A stretch of DNA of 64,000 bases from Novosphingobium sp. PP1Y (GTDB lineage Bacteria; Pseudomonadota; Alphaproteobacteria; Sphingomonadales; Sphingomonadaceae). The position numbers and the translations under genes were made by a program. The notes beneath the pieces were generated by a model, which worked only from the letters and a program-made list of their open reading frames with translations, searched no databases and was not told the DNA's origin. Position 1 is the stretch's first letter. Each line of letters starts with the position of its first letter. The stretch spans positions 434,001 through 498,000 of the forward strand of contig NC_015583.1 of assembly GCF_000253255.1 (NCBI RefSeq), written 5' to 3'. Positions 1-7,770 of this stretch are shown here, one piece after another.

Positions 1-349
1 CGTAGCCGTCCTCGAAGTGCCGGAAGTCCAGCTTCACGCCGGGCTGGAAGCACCATTCGAGGGGGACTTCGTCGATCGTCAGGGCAGGCTTGCCGCCGTC
101 CTGCGTCGGGTGGAAGTGCCAGGGCGCATCGAGGTGCGTGCCGCTGTGTGTGGTCAGCTTCACCCATTCCGCCGCTGCAAAGCCGGCACCGTCAGGAGTC
201 TGCTCGGCCGTCACCCCGGGGAAGAAGTGCCCGAGCTCGCCCATCGTCTCGCCATGCGTCTGGTAGGTGATTTCCGGCTTCAGGAATGGCGGATCGGTGA
301 TGACATCGTTGCACAAGGTGATCGACAGGTCGACGAAGCGGCGGGCCAT
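1..349 (-). CDS. Cyclase family (kynurenine formamidase-like) metal hydrolase, copy A, cut by window edge
   Basis: Only the N-terminal ~116 residues lie in the window; the gene runs off position 1. The full copy is at 31911..32690. The fragment holds the family metal-binding motif HSGTHLDAPWHF, which typifies the Zn/Mn-dependent cyclase superfamily hydrolysing amide or ester bonds. I chose the ATG at 349 (MARRFVDLSI), with GGGAA upstream; an ATG at 379 in the same frame would add ten residues. It is the fourth gene of the copy A module and follows the C-C hydrolase after a stem-loop. Its role is probably hydrolysis or lactone opening of a ring-cleavage product, but the substrate is unknown. 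Confidence 0.85.
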   Translation of the reverse strand, partial: MARRFVDLSITLCNDVITDPPFLKPEITYQTHGETMGELGHFFPGVTAEQTPDGAGFAAAEWVKLTTHSGTHLDAPWHFHPTQDGGKPALTIDEVPLEWCFQPGVKLDFRHFEDGY

Positions 350-410
350 AGGCGTGGGTTCCCATCTTGTCGCGCGCATCTCGCCAGACGCGCGCTGCTG
401 TGAAGTGCTA

Positions 411-458
411 CCGGCGCATCACCCGACCGGAGGAGAGAGGGGTCGGGCGATGCGCCGG
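411..458. other. Intra-operon stem-loop, copy A
   Basis: CCGGCGCATC-a-CCCGACC pairs with GGTCGGG-c-GATGCGCCGG around a 12-nt loop, giving a 17-bp stem with one mismatch. It lies between the C-C hydrolase stop and the cyclase start. There is no T-run on either side, so RNA processing, mRNA stabilisation or partial attenuation is more likely than full termination. Confidence 0.6.
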
Positions 459-486
459 CCTTGTCAGCCCGTTGCGGGGCTGAAGT

Positions 487-1644
487 TCAGGCGGTCTTGC
501 CTCCGAGGGTTTCGGCAAACCAGTCGGAGAGGAGATCGCGGCCATAGCTCATGTTGTCGGCGCCCACGTGCTCGACGCCGCCTTCCCGCGCGGTGAAGAT
601 CACCTTCTCGCGGCGCGGCGAGTTGACGAGCTGGTCGTAGAGGTCGTCGGCGTACTGCGGGCTGATCTGGCGATCGTTCGCCCCGTGGGTCACCAGGAAC
701 GGCACCTTGATGCCGTCCATGTGGCCGTTGAGGTTCATCGCCTCCGACTTGGCAAGGAAGTCCTCCTGGTCCTTGGCCCCGAACGCCCAGTGAACGTGGG
801 CCCAGTAGTGCGGGACCGGGTTCTCGCCCTCGCGCGCCATGCGCTTGTCCTGCACTTCGCGCCAGTTGTGGTTGGCCCCCCAGACCGCGCCCGAGGCAAA
901 ACGCGGCTCGTAAGCCACCGCCCGCGGCGCGAAGTGGCCGCCCAGCGAGATGCCGGTCATGCCGATCGCCCTGGGATCGACGTTGTCCTGCTGCTCGAGC
1001 CAGTCGACTGCCTTGCTCGCCCAGCTTTCCGAATGCGGATCGACCGGCAGGCCCTGCAGGCGCAGCGTCTCGCCCGAGCCGGGCTGGTCGACGCACAGCG
1101 TCGAGATACCGCGGCGGGCGAGCTGCTCGGGCAGCTGGGTCCAGTAGAGCAGCTCCTTGCAGCTATCGAGGCCGTTGCAGAAGACCACCACCGGCTTGCG
1201 CCCTTCGCCCGGCGCGCGGGTGAACAGCGCCGGCATCGTGCCCTTCTCCAGCGGGATCTCGACGCGTTCGCGGTTGATCCGGCCGATCTGCGTCGACTTG
1301 TCGAAGGCCGCGCGGGCCTTGGCGTAAGTCTCCTTGCGGCCCGGATGGCCATGGCCCTGCATGCGCTCGCCGGTGAACATGTAGAGCGCGGCGCGCTCCA
1401 GCTTGTTCGAGGCGGAGAACAGACGGCCCCTCGCCTCGTCCTCGGCGGCAAGTTCGATGAGCTTGTCGCCCATCGCCACCCACTGCTTCATGAACGCGGG
1501 CGTGCCCGCATCGGCCCCGGCATCGGCCGCATCCTTGATCGGCTTGCACATGTCGATGACTTCGCCGATCCGGCCGCCGCTCTCCATCGCAATCGCGACC
1601 GACAGGTTCCAGATGTAGTTCGGAAAATATTCGAAGAGGGCCAT
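487..1644 (-). CDS. Alpha/beta-hydrolase, C-C bond hydrolase (dihydropseudooxynicotine hydrolase/Ayg1-like), copy A
   Basis: The 385-residue protein has an N-terminal helical cap region (about 1-130) followed by an alpha/beta-hydrolase core. The nucleophile elbow is GISLGG (Ser233); Asp324 in HGANDRQI and His359 in GGVEHVG complete a plausible triad. This architecture matches the family of 2,6-dihydropseudooxynicotine hydrolase and fungal Ayg1-type enzymes, which cleave C-C bonds in 1,3-diketone-like compounds. It starts 3 bp after the dioxygenase stop, so the two are co-transcribed. The inferred job is hydrolysis of the ring-cleavage product; the substrate cannot be read from the sequence. 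An identical copy lies at 32828..33985. Confidence 0.85.
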   Translation of the reverse strand: MALFEYFPNYIWNLSVAIAMESGGRIGEVIDMCKPIKDAADAGADAGTPAFMKQWVAMGDKLIELAAEDEARGRLFSASNKLERAALYMFTGERMQGHGHPGRKETYAKARAAFDKSTQIGRINRERVEIPLEKGTMPALFTRAPGEGRKPVVVFCNGLDSCKELLYWTQLPEQLARRGISTLCVDQPGSGETLRLQGLPVDPHSESWASKAVDWLEQQDNVDPRAIGMTGISLGGHFAPRAVAYEPRFASGAVWGANHNWREVQDKRMAREGENPVPHYWAHVHWAFGAKDQEDFLAKSEAMNLNGHMDGIKVPFLVTHGANDRQISPQYADDLYDQLVNSPRREKVIFTAREGGVEHVGADNMSYGRDLLSDWFAETLGGKTA

Positions 1645-1647
1645 CGA

Positions 1648-2559
1648 TCAGAACTCCGAAGCCTGGAACAGACGCGCATCGGGTGCCGGATGCGGCATCG
1701 TCTGCGGGCCGCCGGTGCCGATGCCCCACTGGTCCATGACCATCGGCGCGGGCTTGTGCACCTTGTACTCGTGCGTCTCGAAGTCGACCACTTCCAGCTC
1801 GGAGGTGTACTCGACCGCGAAACCACCCGGAGTGACGAAGTAGCTGAACGTGTTGTTGCCCGCGGTATGACGGCCCGGACCCCAGCGGATGTCGGTGCCG
1901 TGCTGCTTGAGGCGATGCGCGCCGCGGAACATGTCGTCGATGCTCGGCATGTCGTAGGCGACGTGGTTGAGGCACGGCGGTCCGGGCAGGATGGCGACGC
2001 GGTGGTGCGCCTCGTTGCAGCGCAGGAAGCACATGAAGTCGCCGAGCCAGTCGGAGATCCTGAAGCCCAGCACGTCGGTGAAGAACTTCACCATCGCCTG
2101 GTGGTCGGGCGAGTGCAGGACGATGTGGCTGATCTTGAGCGGCACGCCTTCCCAGCGCTCGAGTTCGCGGGCCTCGAGCGTCTCGACCCCGGCCGAGATC
2201 TCGAAGGGCAGGCCATCGGGGCTGAAGAAGCGGAAGCCATAGCCGCCGCCCGGTGCATCCAGATCCCTGGGCGCGAAGATGACCTTGCAGCCCGCCGCCT
2301 CGATCTTGCCGAACAGCGCATCGACATCGGCGCGGCTGTCGGCGGCAAAGGCGATCACCTCGACGTGGTTGGCATCCGACTTGTGCAGGCGCACGACATG
2401 GTGCTCGCCATGTCCCTGGGTCTTGAACCAGGCCATGTCGGCCTTGTCGCCGGATCCGGGCACTTCGACGAGGCCCCAGTCATCGGTGTAGAATTTGCGT
2501 TCGGCATCGAAGTCCTCGACGCCATATCCGACAAAGCGGATCTCGGTTACTCGGGTCAT
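1648..2559 (-). CDS. Type I (VOC) extradiol ring-cleavage dioxygenase, copy A
   Basis: The 303-residue protein has two vicinal-oxygen-chelate domains (about 1-130 and 140-270), as in catechol 2,3-dioxygenase and 2,3-dihydroxybiphenyl dioxygenase. The 2-His-1-carboxylate Fe(II) site is visible as His145 (KISHIVLH), His199 (CLNHVAYD) and Glu250 (FAVEYTSE). The start MTRVTEIRF is preferred because the VOC fold begins here; the frame stays open far upstream into the monooxygenase gene. It lies 26 bp after the monooxygenase stop. The expected role is meta-cleavage of the catechol made by that monooxygenase. The natural substrate is unknown. Confidence 0.9.
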   Translation of the reverse strand: MTRVTEIRFVGYGVEDFDAERKFYTDDWGLVEVPGSGDKADMAWFKTQGHGEHHVVRLHKSDANHVEVIAFAADSRADVDALFGKIEAAGCKVIFAPRDLDAPGGGYGFRFFSPDGLPFEISAGVETLEARELERWEGVPLKISHIVLHSPDHQAMVKFFTDVLGFRISDWLGDFMCFLRCNEAHHRVAILPGPPCLNHVAYDMPSIDDMFRGAHRLKQHGTDIRWGPGRHTAGNNTFSYFVTPGGFAVEYTSELEVVDFETHEYKVHKPAPMVMDQWGIGTGGPQTMPHPAPDARLFQASEF

Positions 2560-2585
2560 GGGATTGATCCTTGAAGATTGACTGA

Positions 2586-3701
2586 TCAGATGGGCTGCGA
2601 AACCACCGCGAACATCTCCGCAGTAGCCTTGTGATTGTCGACCGGCGGGCCCTTGCCGATCTGGCCGTGGCAGATCTCGAGCGACTTCTCGACGATGTAG
2701 CGGCACCGCTCGAAACGGCGGTCGCGATAGGCCTCGAAGGCCGCTTCGGGCGTATCGGCCCGCGTCAGCTCCTCGGCCAGCACCAGCGCGTCCTCGATCG
2801 CCATGCCCGCGCCCTGGCCCAGGTGCGGCGTGGTCGCATGGACGGCATCGCCCAGCAGCGCGATGCGGCCCTTGCTCCAGGAGCCGTAGAGCATCATCCC
2901 CTCGAGCGGACGATAGACGACGCCTTCGTCGCTGGTGATCTGCTCGGCAAGCGCACGGATCTGCGGAGCCGCCCGGGCGAGCTTGGAGCGCATGACCGCG
3001 GCGATGCCCTCTGTGGGATACCACGGATTGTCCGGCTCGGGCGTGGTGACGTACATGTACATCAGCTCTTCGGACATCGGCACGAGGCCGGATCCGATCG
3101 GACCGTTGTAGACATGCAGGGCATCGAGATCGGCCGGGCGCGGGAAGTTGTAGCGCCACACCGCCTGCCCCGTGAACTGCGGCTTCTCGGCATCGGGCAG
3201 GATCGCCTCGCGGGTCTGCGAATAGACCCCGTCTGCCCCCACCACGACGTCGAAGCGCTCTTCACGCCCGTCGCTGAACCTCACGTTCACGCCTTCGCCG
3301 TCGTCGTCGAACCGCTCGGCCGCCACGCCCAGGCGGATCTCGGCGCCAAGCTGCATGGCGCTGTCGCCCAGGACCTTCTGCAGCGCGCGCCGGCCGATGC
3401 CGACATTGGCCGGCTTGCCTTCGACCAGCGCCGGCGACGGCACCCGCGCCACGCGCGTCCCGTCGGGCAGGTAGATCTCGACCGCATCGAAACCGCAGGC
3501 AGCACCGAGAAAGGCATCGAGAACGCCCAACTGGTCCATCGCCCGGATCACGTTCGACTGCTGGATGATGCCCACCCCATAGACCGACCACTCAGGGTCC
3601 TTCTCGATCACCGTAACACCGTGCCCCGCACGGCGCAGCGCAATCGCAGCCGAAAGGCCGCCAATACCACCGCCAATGATCAGCGTGTTCAGATCTTTCA
3701 T
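2586..3701 (-). CDS. Class A FAD-dependent aromatic monooxygenase, copy A
   Basis: A 371-residue flavoprotein hydroxylase of the salicylate/3-hydroxybenzoate hydroxylase type. The FAD-binding GGGIGG is at residues 10-15, the acidic end of beta-2 at Glu33, a DG motif VVGADGVYS near 153-161, and the GD motif LLGDAVHATTPHLGQG near 282-297. It would use NAD(P)H and O2 to hydroxylate a phenolic ring, feeding the dioxygenase downstream. The start is the ATG at 3701, with GAGG eight bases upstream. It is the first gene of the copy A module and diverges from the C-deglycosidase genes. The coding sequence is identical to 34927..36042 but the promoter is different. Confidence 0.9.
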   Translation of the reverse strand: MKDLNTLIIGGGIGGLSAAIALRRAGHGVTVIEKDPEWSVYGVGIIQQSNVIRAMDQLGVLDAFLGAACGFDAVEIYLPDGTRVARVPSPALVEGKPANVGIGRRALQKVLGDSAMQLGAEIRLGVAAERFDDDGEGVNVRFSDGREERFDVVVGADGVYSQTREAILPDAEKPQFTGQAVWRYNFPRPADLDALHVYNGPIGSGLVPMSEELMYMYVTTPEPDNPWYPTEGIAAVMRSKLARAAPQIRALAEQITSDEGVVYRPLEGMMLYGSWSKGRIALLGDAVHATTPHLGQGAGMAIEDALVLAEELTRADTPEAAFEAYRDRRFERCRYIVEKSLEICHGQIGKGPPVDNHKATAEMFAVVSQPI

Positions 3702-4367
3702 CGCGAGAACCTCAGATAATCGAATTTGAAGCGTGTACTTGAAGGAGACCGGGCGGCCTGAAACCGACCTTCGCGGCGAGCCGAATTCTGGCAGGACACA
3801 GCAGCCGGGCAGCCAGGCAGATTGCCCCTGCCTGCCTGCATCGAGCACCAGCCCGACATGGCACCGCACACCTCAATCGACTGCAATGGACTCTCCCAGG
3901 CCTGGAGGCCGGATATCCGCAAACCCGGGCTGTCCGGGGCCGCCAAGTTGACCATAACTAGAATATAGTTCTATTAATTGCCGCACTCTCCGTCAAGCGT
4001 AGCCACCATGCGATGAATGCGAATATCGGTTTTAATTTTTGATTGCAAGCGGGCTCGAAGGATTATACTTCCAAGCCTCGATACGAGGGTGGTTCAGGCC
4101 GCCCAAAGTGAAAAAGAGACAATGGGTTCCGGCCGAGTTCGGACACATCCTGCCGCCCGATGGGGCCGAAGGCCGAAACGAGCAGAACACACTATGGGGG
4201 AGCGGCGAACCAAGCGAGTGCCAACCGGCACGACCGGATCATCGATACGAATCACTGTTTGAATTTCTTGGCCGGCGCCTGGCGACAGGACCGGGGCGTG
4301 TTCCGCGTAGCGAAGCGAAACCACGCCCCGCCCATCCCGGGTCCGGACGATCACCACGGAGCGACGA
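3702..4367. promoter_or_regulatory. Divergent promoter region with overlapping palindromes
   Basis: This 666-bp gap between the FAD monooxygenase (minus) and the C-deglycosidase alpha gene (plus) holds no convincing gene. Two overlapping dyads sit in an AT-rich patch: AACTA-gaata-TAGTT (3956-3970) and TAGAA-tatag-TTCTA (3959-3973), a likely operator. TAGAA/TTCTA arms recur at 12416-12432 and a half site at about 13758. A 9-bp inverted repeat (CGGGGCGTG, 4292-4300, with its complement at 4322-4330) would form a hairpin in the 5' leader of the deglycosidase mRNA. GGAG at 4358-4361 is the ribosome site for the gene at 4368. Confidence 0.5.
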
Positions 4368-5372
4368 ATGTCCAAAATACAACGAGGCGTGAGCCTTTAC
4401 AGCTTCCAGGAGGAAATGTTCCTCGGTCAGATGAGCGTGGAGGACTGCGTCGCCTATGCAGCATCCATCGGCGCCAAGGGCATCGAGATCCTTCCCGAGC
4501 AGAACATGCCCACCTTCCCCAACATCAGCGACGCCGAAGTCGATCGCTGGAAGGGAATGATGGAGCGTCACGGCACCCACTTCACCTGCTACGACATGTT
4601 CCTGGACACCAAGCTGCGCAAGGGCGAGCTCATGTCCGACGAGGAACAGGTCGCCAGCATCGAGCGCGACCTGCGCCTGTGCCATCGCCTCGGCATCAAG
4701 AACATGCGCATCCTCATCTTCGTGCGCCCGGACATCCTCGAAAAGTGCGTGCCTCTCGCTGAGGAACTGGACATCCACATGGGCGTCGAAGTGCATGCTC
4801 CCTGGCACCTCGAACATGCCTGGATCCTTCGCACGATCGACGTCGCCGACCGCCTGAAGACCAGGCACCTGGGCATCCTGCCGGACATGGGCATTTTCAT
4901 GAAGCACTATCCGCCGGCGTTCCGTGCCCGCTTCGAGCGCCAAGGCGCCCGTCCGGAAGTAACCCAGTTCATCGTCGATCAGCATGAACAGAAAATCATG
5001 TGCGAGTACACGATCTACGAAGTCGCGGTGAAGATGGGCGGAAACAAGGCCGAGATCGCCATGGCCGAGACGCTGCGCCACGCGCCCTACGCCAATCCCA
5101 AGCGGCTCAAGGACTACGCGCCCTACTTCCGCCACATCCAGGCCAAGTTCTACGAGATGAACGAGGACTGCACCGATCCTTCGCTGGCCTACGAGGACGT
5201 CATCCCCGAGCTGGTGAAGTGCGGATGGGAAGGCACGCTTTCGAGCGAGTACGAGGGCAACCGCTGGATCCAGGACGTGATGGAAGTCGACAGCCGCGAG
5301 CAGGTCCGCCGCCAGCACGTCATGTTTGACCGCCTCATTGCCAAGGCCGAAGCGGAGCTTGAGAACGCCTGA
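4368..5372 (+). CDS. C-glycoside deglycosidase alpha subunit-like TIM barrel (sugar phosphate isomerase/epimerase family)
   Basis: The 334-residue protein belongs to the xylose-isomerase-like TIM-barrel family. A plausible metal quartet is Glu141 (GVEVHAP), Asp173 (LPDMGIF), His256 (RHIQAKF) and Glu294 (SSEYEGN). Alone this would be only a generic isomerase/epimerase. The gene at 5787, however, encodes a ~128-residue partner resembling the DUF6379 beta subunit of C-glycoside deglycosidases (CarB/CarC, DgpB/DgpC, DfgA/DfgB). Those complexes split the C-C bond of 3-keto C-glycosides to give the aglycone and an anhydro-keto sugar. A GMC oxidase nearby (7767) could supply the 3-keto substrate. 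Family assignment is firm; the specific reaction is inferred from the pairing. Confidence 0.75.
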   Translation: MSKIQRGVSLYSFQEEMFLGQMSVEDCVAYAASIGAKGIEILPEQNMPTFPNISDAEVDRWKGMMERHGTHFTCYDMFLDTKLRKGELMSDEEQVASIERDLRLCHRLGIKNMRILIFVRPDILEKCVPLAEELDIHMGVEVHAPWHLEHAWILRTIDVADRLKTRHLGILPDMGIFMKHYPPAFRARFERQGARPEVTQFIVDQHEQKIMCEYTIYEVAVKMGGNKAEIAMAETLRHAPYANPKRLKDYAPYFRHIQAKFYEMNEDCTDPSLAYEDVIPELVKCGWEGTLSSEYEGNRWIQDVMEVDSREQVRRQHVMFDRLIAKAEAELENA

Positions 5373-5787
5373 TGCGCTTCTTGCTGCACGACCTTGCCGC
5401 GGCATCCGTCCTCATATTGGGGACGGCGAGTGCAGGCGCGCAACCGGTCGTCAGCAAGGAGACGCTTCCCGCGCCGGTGCAGCCCGCTGCGATCGATCTG
5501 CCGATTGCGATGGGAACGCCGCCAAGGGACATCTGGCACCTGCACGGAACTCAGGTGAACATGCGCAGTGTCATTCGCCCCGCGCTGACGCCGATCCAGC
5601 CGGTCGACGGCTGTCTTCTCGGTCTCGTTGAAAGCCGAAGGACGAAGATAAGCCTGCCAAGTTCCATTATTTCGCTTCGGGCGGCCACAGCTTCGGCCTC
5701 GGCAAGCCCCGAATGCCAACCGGAGGTTGGCCCGCGCAACTCTTCAAGTGGCTGGAAGCCATGGGCTTCCTGTCAGGAGACAAGTAA
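5372..5787 (+). pseudogene. Decayed secreted alpha/beta-hydrolase (esterase) remnant
   Basis: The start overlaps the alpha-subunit stop (TGATG). Residues 1-25 form a signal peptide (MRFLLHDLAAASVLILGTAS, then AGAQP). The next segment, DIWHLHGTQVNMRSVIRPAL followed by TP, resembles the first strands of acetylxylan-esterase-like hydrolases. In another frame the 3' end reads FHYFASGGHSFGLGK and then WPAQLFKWLEAMGF, the usual His-containing C-terminus of the same family. The central part with the nucleophile Ser is missing and the frames do not join. I read this as an esterase with a large internal deletion plus frameshift. It could still be translated as a short 140-residue secreted peptide. Confidence 0.6.
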
Positions 5788-6173
5788 TGTTTGACAAGTA
5801 CCTGATCGACGAAACAACCCTGCACAACACCGGTCCGGCCGACGCGCCCACCGGCTTCGCGTTCCAAGCCAAACTCGGTTACTATCGAGGGATCGGTCTC
5901 TCGATGATCGAGAAGCTCGATGTCTCGATCGACGGTGAGACCATAGCGCGTGACGCAGTCCGCTTTGATGAAGGCAAGGGCCCGATCTCGCTCGAGGAGA
6001 TGGAGACCGCCTACGATCGCCGCTGGCCCTTCGGCGCTCCGGCAACGATCTCGGTCGAATATCCCGGCGGCTTCCCGAAGGGCGAACACGAACTTTCGCT
6101 GGTAGAGCAGCTTCGCGTTTCGTACCTGCCCTTCCCCTCGGTCAACACGGACGTCAAGCGCGTCACTTTCTGA
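5787..6173 (+). CDS. C-glycoside deglycosidase beta subunit-like protein (DUF6379 type)
   Basis: This small 128-residue protein starts at an ATG overlapping the stop of the decayed esterase (TAATG). Its size, the lack of a signal peptide, the N-terminus MFDKYLIDETTLHN and the central EYPGGFPKGEHEL resemble the small beta-sandwich beta subunits found with C-deglycosidase alpha subunits. In known systems the two subunits form an obligate complex and the beta subunit shapes the active site. The alpha gene lies 414 bp upstream on the same strand, which supports the pairing. Without an alignment the family call is by recall of size, motif and context. Confidence 0.7.
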   Translation: MFDKYLIDETTLHNTGPADAPTGFAFQAKLGYYRGIGLSMIEKLDVSIDGETIARDAVRFDEGKGPISLEEMETAYDRRWPFGAPATISVEYPGGFPKGEHELSLVEQLRVSYLPFPSVNTDVKRVTF

Positions 6174-6180
6174 CCATCAT

Positions 6181-6207
6181 GGGCGGTGCGCGAAACGCGT
6201 ACCGCCC
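6181..6207. terminator. Bidirectional terminator-like hairpin
   Basis: GGGCGGTgCGCG-aaa-CGCGtACCGCCC forms a 12-bp stem with one mismatch. It lies 8 bp after the beta-subunit stop and between convergent genes. There is no clear T-run, so termination strength is uncertain. Confidence 0.5.
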
Positions 6208-6315
6208 AGCCCATGCGTCAAGCGCCTTGCGAAGCTACCTCTGCGCGTCTCGGCTGCATGAAGCTGCGCCGCCCACGAGGGGTGATTTTCTGATCAAACG
6301 ATTGGAAGTTTCCAG

Positions 6316-7770
6316 TCAGGCATCGTGTTCGGGAAACAAGGGTCCGGGCAGACGGATAGCCAGGACGAAGCATCCGAGCAGCAAGATCTCTATAACGAGG
6401 ATCGCAGGCAGCAACTTGCCCGTTTCGCCGGGCCCGGCACTGGCGAAGAATGCGGTGCCGACAATCGCCACTCCCAGGGCCAGTCCGAGTTCCTGCACCG
6501 TCTTGATGAGCCCGCTGGCCGCTCCTGCGTGTTTCCGGTCGACACGCGCGAGGATCACCGGGGTCAGTGGGCCGTTTGTCATTCCCATCCCCGCTCCGGC
6601 GAGAGCCAGGCAGCCCAATACCCACCATCCATCACCGCCCGTCACAATCCAGCCAAGCGTGCCTGCCGAAAACAGCGCCATGCAGGTCACGCCGCCGACG
6701 AGGACCCACTTGCCGTGGCTGGCAATGAGTTTCCGGCCGAGAAAGGCAATGCCGATCATGACCCCGACACTGAAAGGAATGTGCAGCAGGCCGGTCTGCA
6801 GCGGCGAGTAGCCCAGGAGCTTTTGCACACCGAAAGCGAAGACGAAAAGGAACCCGCTCGTCGACGAGCCGAAGAGCAGCGCGATCAGCAGCCCCATGGG
6901 GAACTGTCTCTGCGAGAAAAGCTCGGGGTGGAACATGCTTGCCGCGCCCCGCTCCGTCCTTTGCCTCGTTCGCCGCCACACGATCATCAGCAGGATCGGC
7001 GAAGCCAGAAGAAGGGCGAAGTGCCAGGGCTGCCAGCCAAGGTCGCTACCGCGCACGAGCGGGAACAAAAGGCCCGCCATCGCGCCTGCAAACAGCATGG
7101 TTCCCCATACATCGATACCGCGGGCGTGCTCAGACCTGGCCTTGGGAAGAAGCCTCCAGGCAACGATCAAGGCTACGACGCCCACCGGCGCATTGATCAG
7201 AAAGACGCTGCGCCAACCAAGCCCGAAAAGGTTCGCGTGAATCAGCAGGCCTCCCAGAATTGGCCCGGCAATGGCCGACATCCCGCCGATCACGCCAACC
7301 CAAGCGAGTTTCGCGACGCGCTCAAGCGGTTCGAACAGGACCTGGATCAGTGCCATGACCTGCGGCGCCATCATCGCACCTGCGCACCCCTGCAGGACGC
7401 GCGCAGCGATCAGTTGCTCCGGACTGCCCGAAAGCCCGCACAGGATCGAGGCCCCGGTGAAACCGGCCACACCCGTGATGAACAGCCCCCGGTAGCCCAG
7501 TGCATCGCCCAGCCGACCGCCAAGCATCAGCAGCAGCGCGAAGGCGAGCGAGTAACCGGCGGAGACCCACTGGGCTTCCGCGGCGGCCGATCCGAAATCC
7601 TTCTCGATCACCGGGAGAGCGGTGTTGACGATCGTCACGTCGACGATCTCAAGCACCAGCGCCACCATGAGGGTCAGATAGGCAACGCTCTTCTGTCGAT
7701 CTGTGAGGTTACCCGCCGCCCCATGCGTATTGTGATTCACCGCAAGCGGCGGCGACGCAACTTCGGTCAA
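6316..7770 (-). CDS. MFS transporter, DHA2 (14-TMS EmrB/QacA type)
   Basis: About 484 residues with a DHA2 profile: first helix near VAYLTLMVALVLEIVDVTIV, the DVTIVNTALP motif, then GGRLGDALGYR (motif A) and roughly 14 hydrophobic segments. The family are proton-coupled exporters of drugs or aromatic compounds, but some act in catabolic loci. I prefer the TTG at 7770, which overlaps the GMC stop and has AAGGAAGG just upstream; a GTG at 7740 or a longer frame to 7854 is possible. It is the last gene of the minus-strand run 12288 to 6316. It may export the aglycone or take up the glycoside; direction is not visible. Confidence 0.85.
   Translation of the reverse strand: MTEVASPPLAVNHNTHGAAGNLTDRQKSVAYLTLMVALVLEIVDVTIVNTALPVIEKDFGSAAAEAQWVSAGYSLAFALLLMLGGRLGDALGYRGLFITGVAGFTGASILCGLSGSPEQLIAARVLQGCAGAMMAPQVMALIQVLFEPLERVAKLAWVGVIGGMSAIAGPILGGLLIHANLFGLGWRSVFLINAPVGVVALIVAWRLLPKARSEHARGIDVWGTMLFAGAMAGLLFPLVRGSDLGWQPWHFALLLASPILLMIVWRRTRQRTERGAASMFHPELFSQRQFPMGLLIALLFGSSTSGFLFVFAFGVQKLLGYSPLQTGLLHIPFSVGVMIGIAFLGRKLIASHGKWVLVGGVTCMALFSAGTLGWIVTGGDGWWVLGCLALAGAGMGMTNGPLTPVILARVDRKHAGAASGLIKTVQELGLALGVAIVGTAFFASAGPGETGKLLPAILVIEILLLGCFVLAIRLPGPLFPEHDA

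Larger units (their letters stand above)
1..3703. repeat. Long direct repeat, copy A (aromatic module)
   Basis: This stretch matches 32342..36044 in the same orientation with a constant offset of 32341. Every line I compared was identical, and all encoded proteins match. The match starts at or before the first base of the window, so the repeat is at least 3.7 kb. It ends two bases upstream of the FAD monooxygenase start codon; beyond that the two flanks are unrelated. No insertion-sequence ends or inverted repeats are visible at the right border. A collapsed or misjoined assembly is the alternative explanation. Confidence 0.95.

Noticed and set aside
568..2574. Long open frame on the plus strand opposite the aromatic module (and its copy at 32909-34915)
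   Set aside because: It is antisense to three well-supported genes with catalytic motifs, lacks known domains, and is Arg/Asp/His-rich as expected from GC-rich antisense frames.
1..3703. Composite transposon carrying the aromatic module
   Set aside because: No transposase, terminal inverted repeats or target duplication are visible at the borders seen. Only the right border can be examined.
3586..3869. N-terminal extension of the copy A monooxygenase
   Set aside because: The FAD-binding fold begins at MKDLNTLIIG, a ribosome site stands before it, and copy B diverges just upstream of this ATG.
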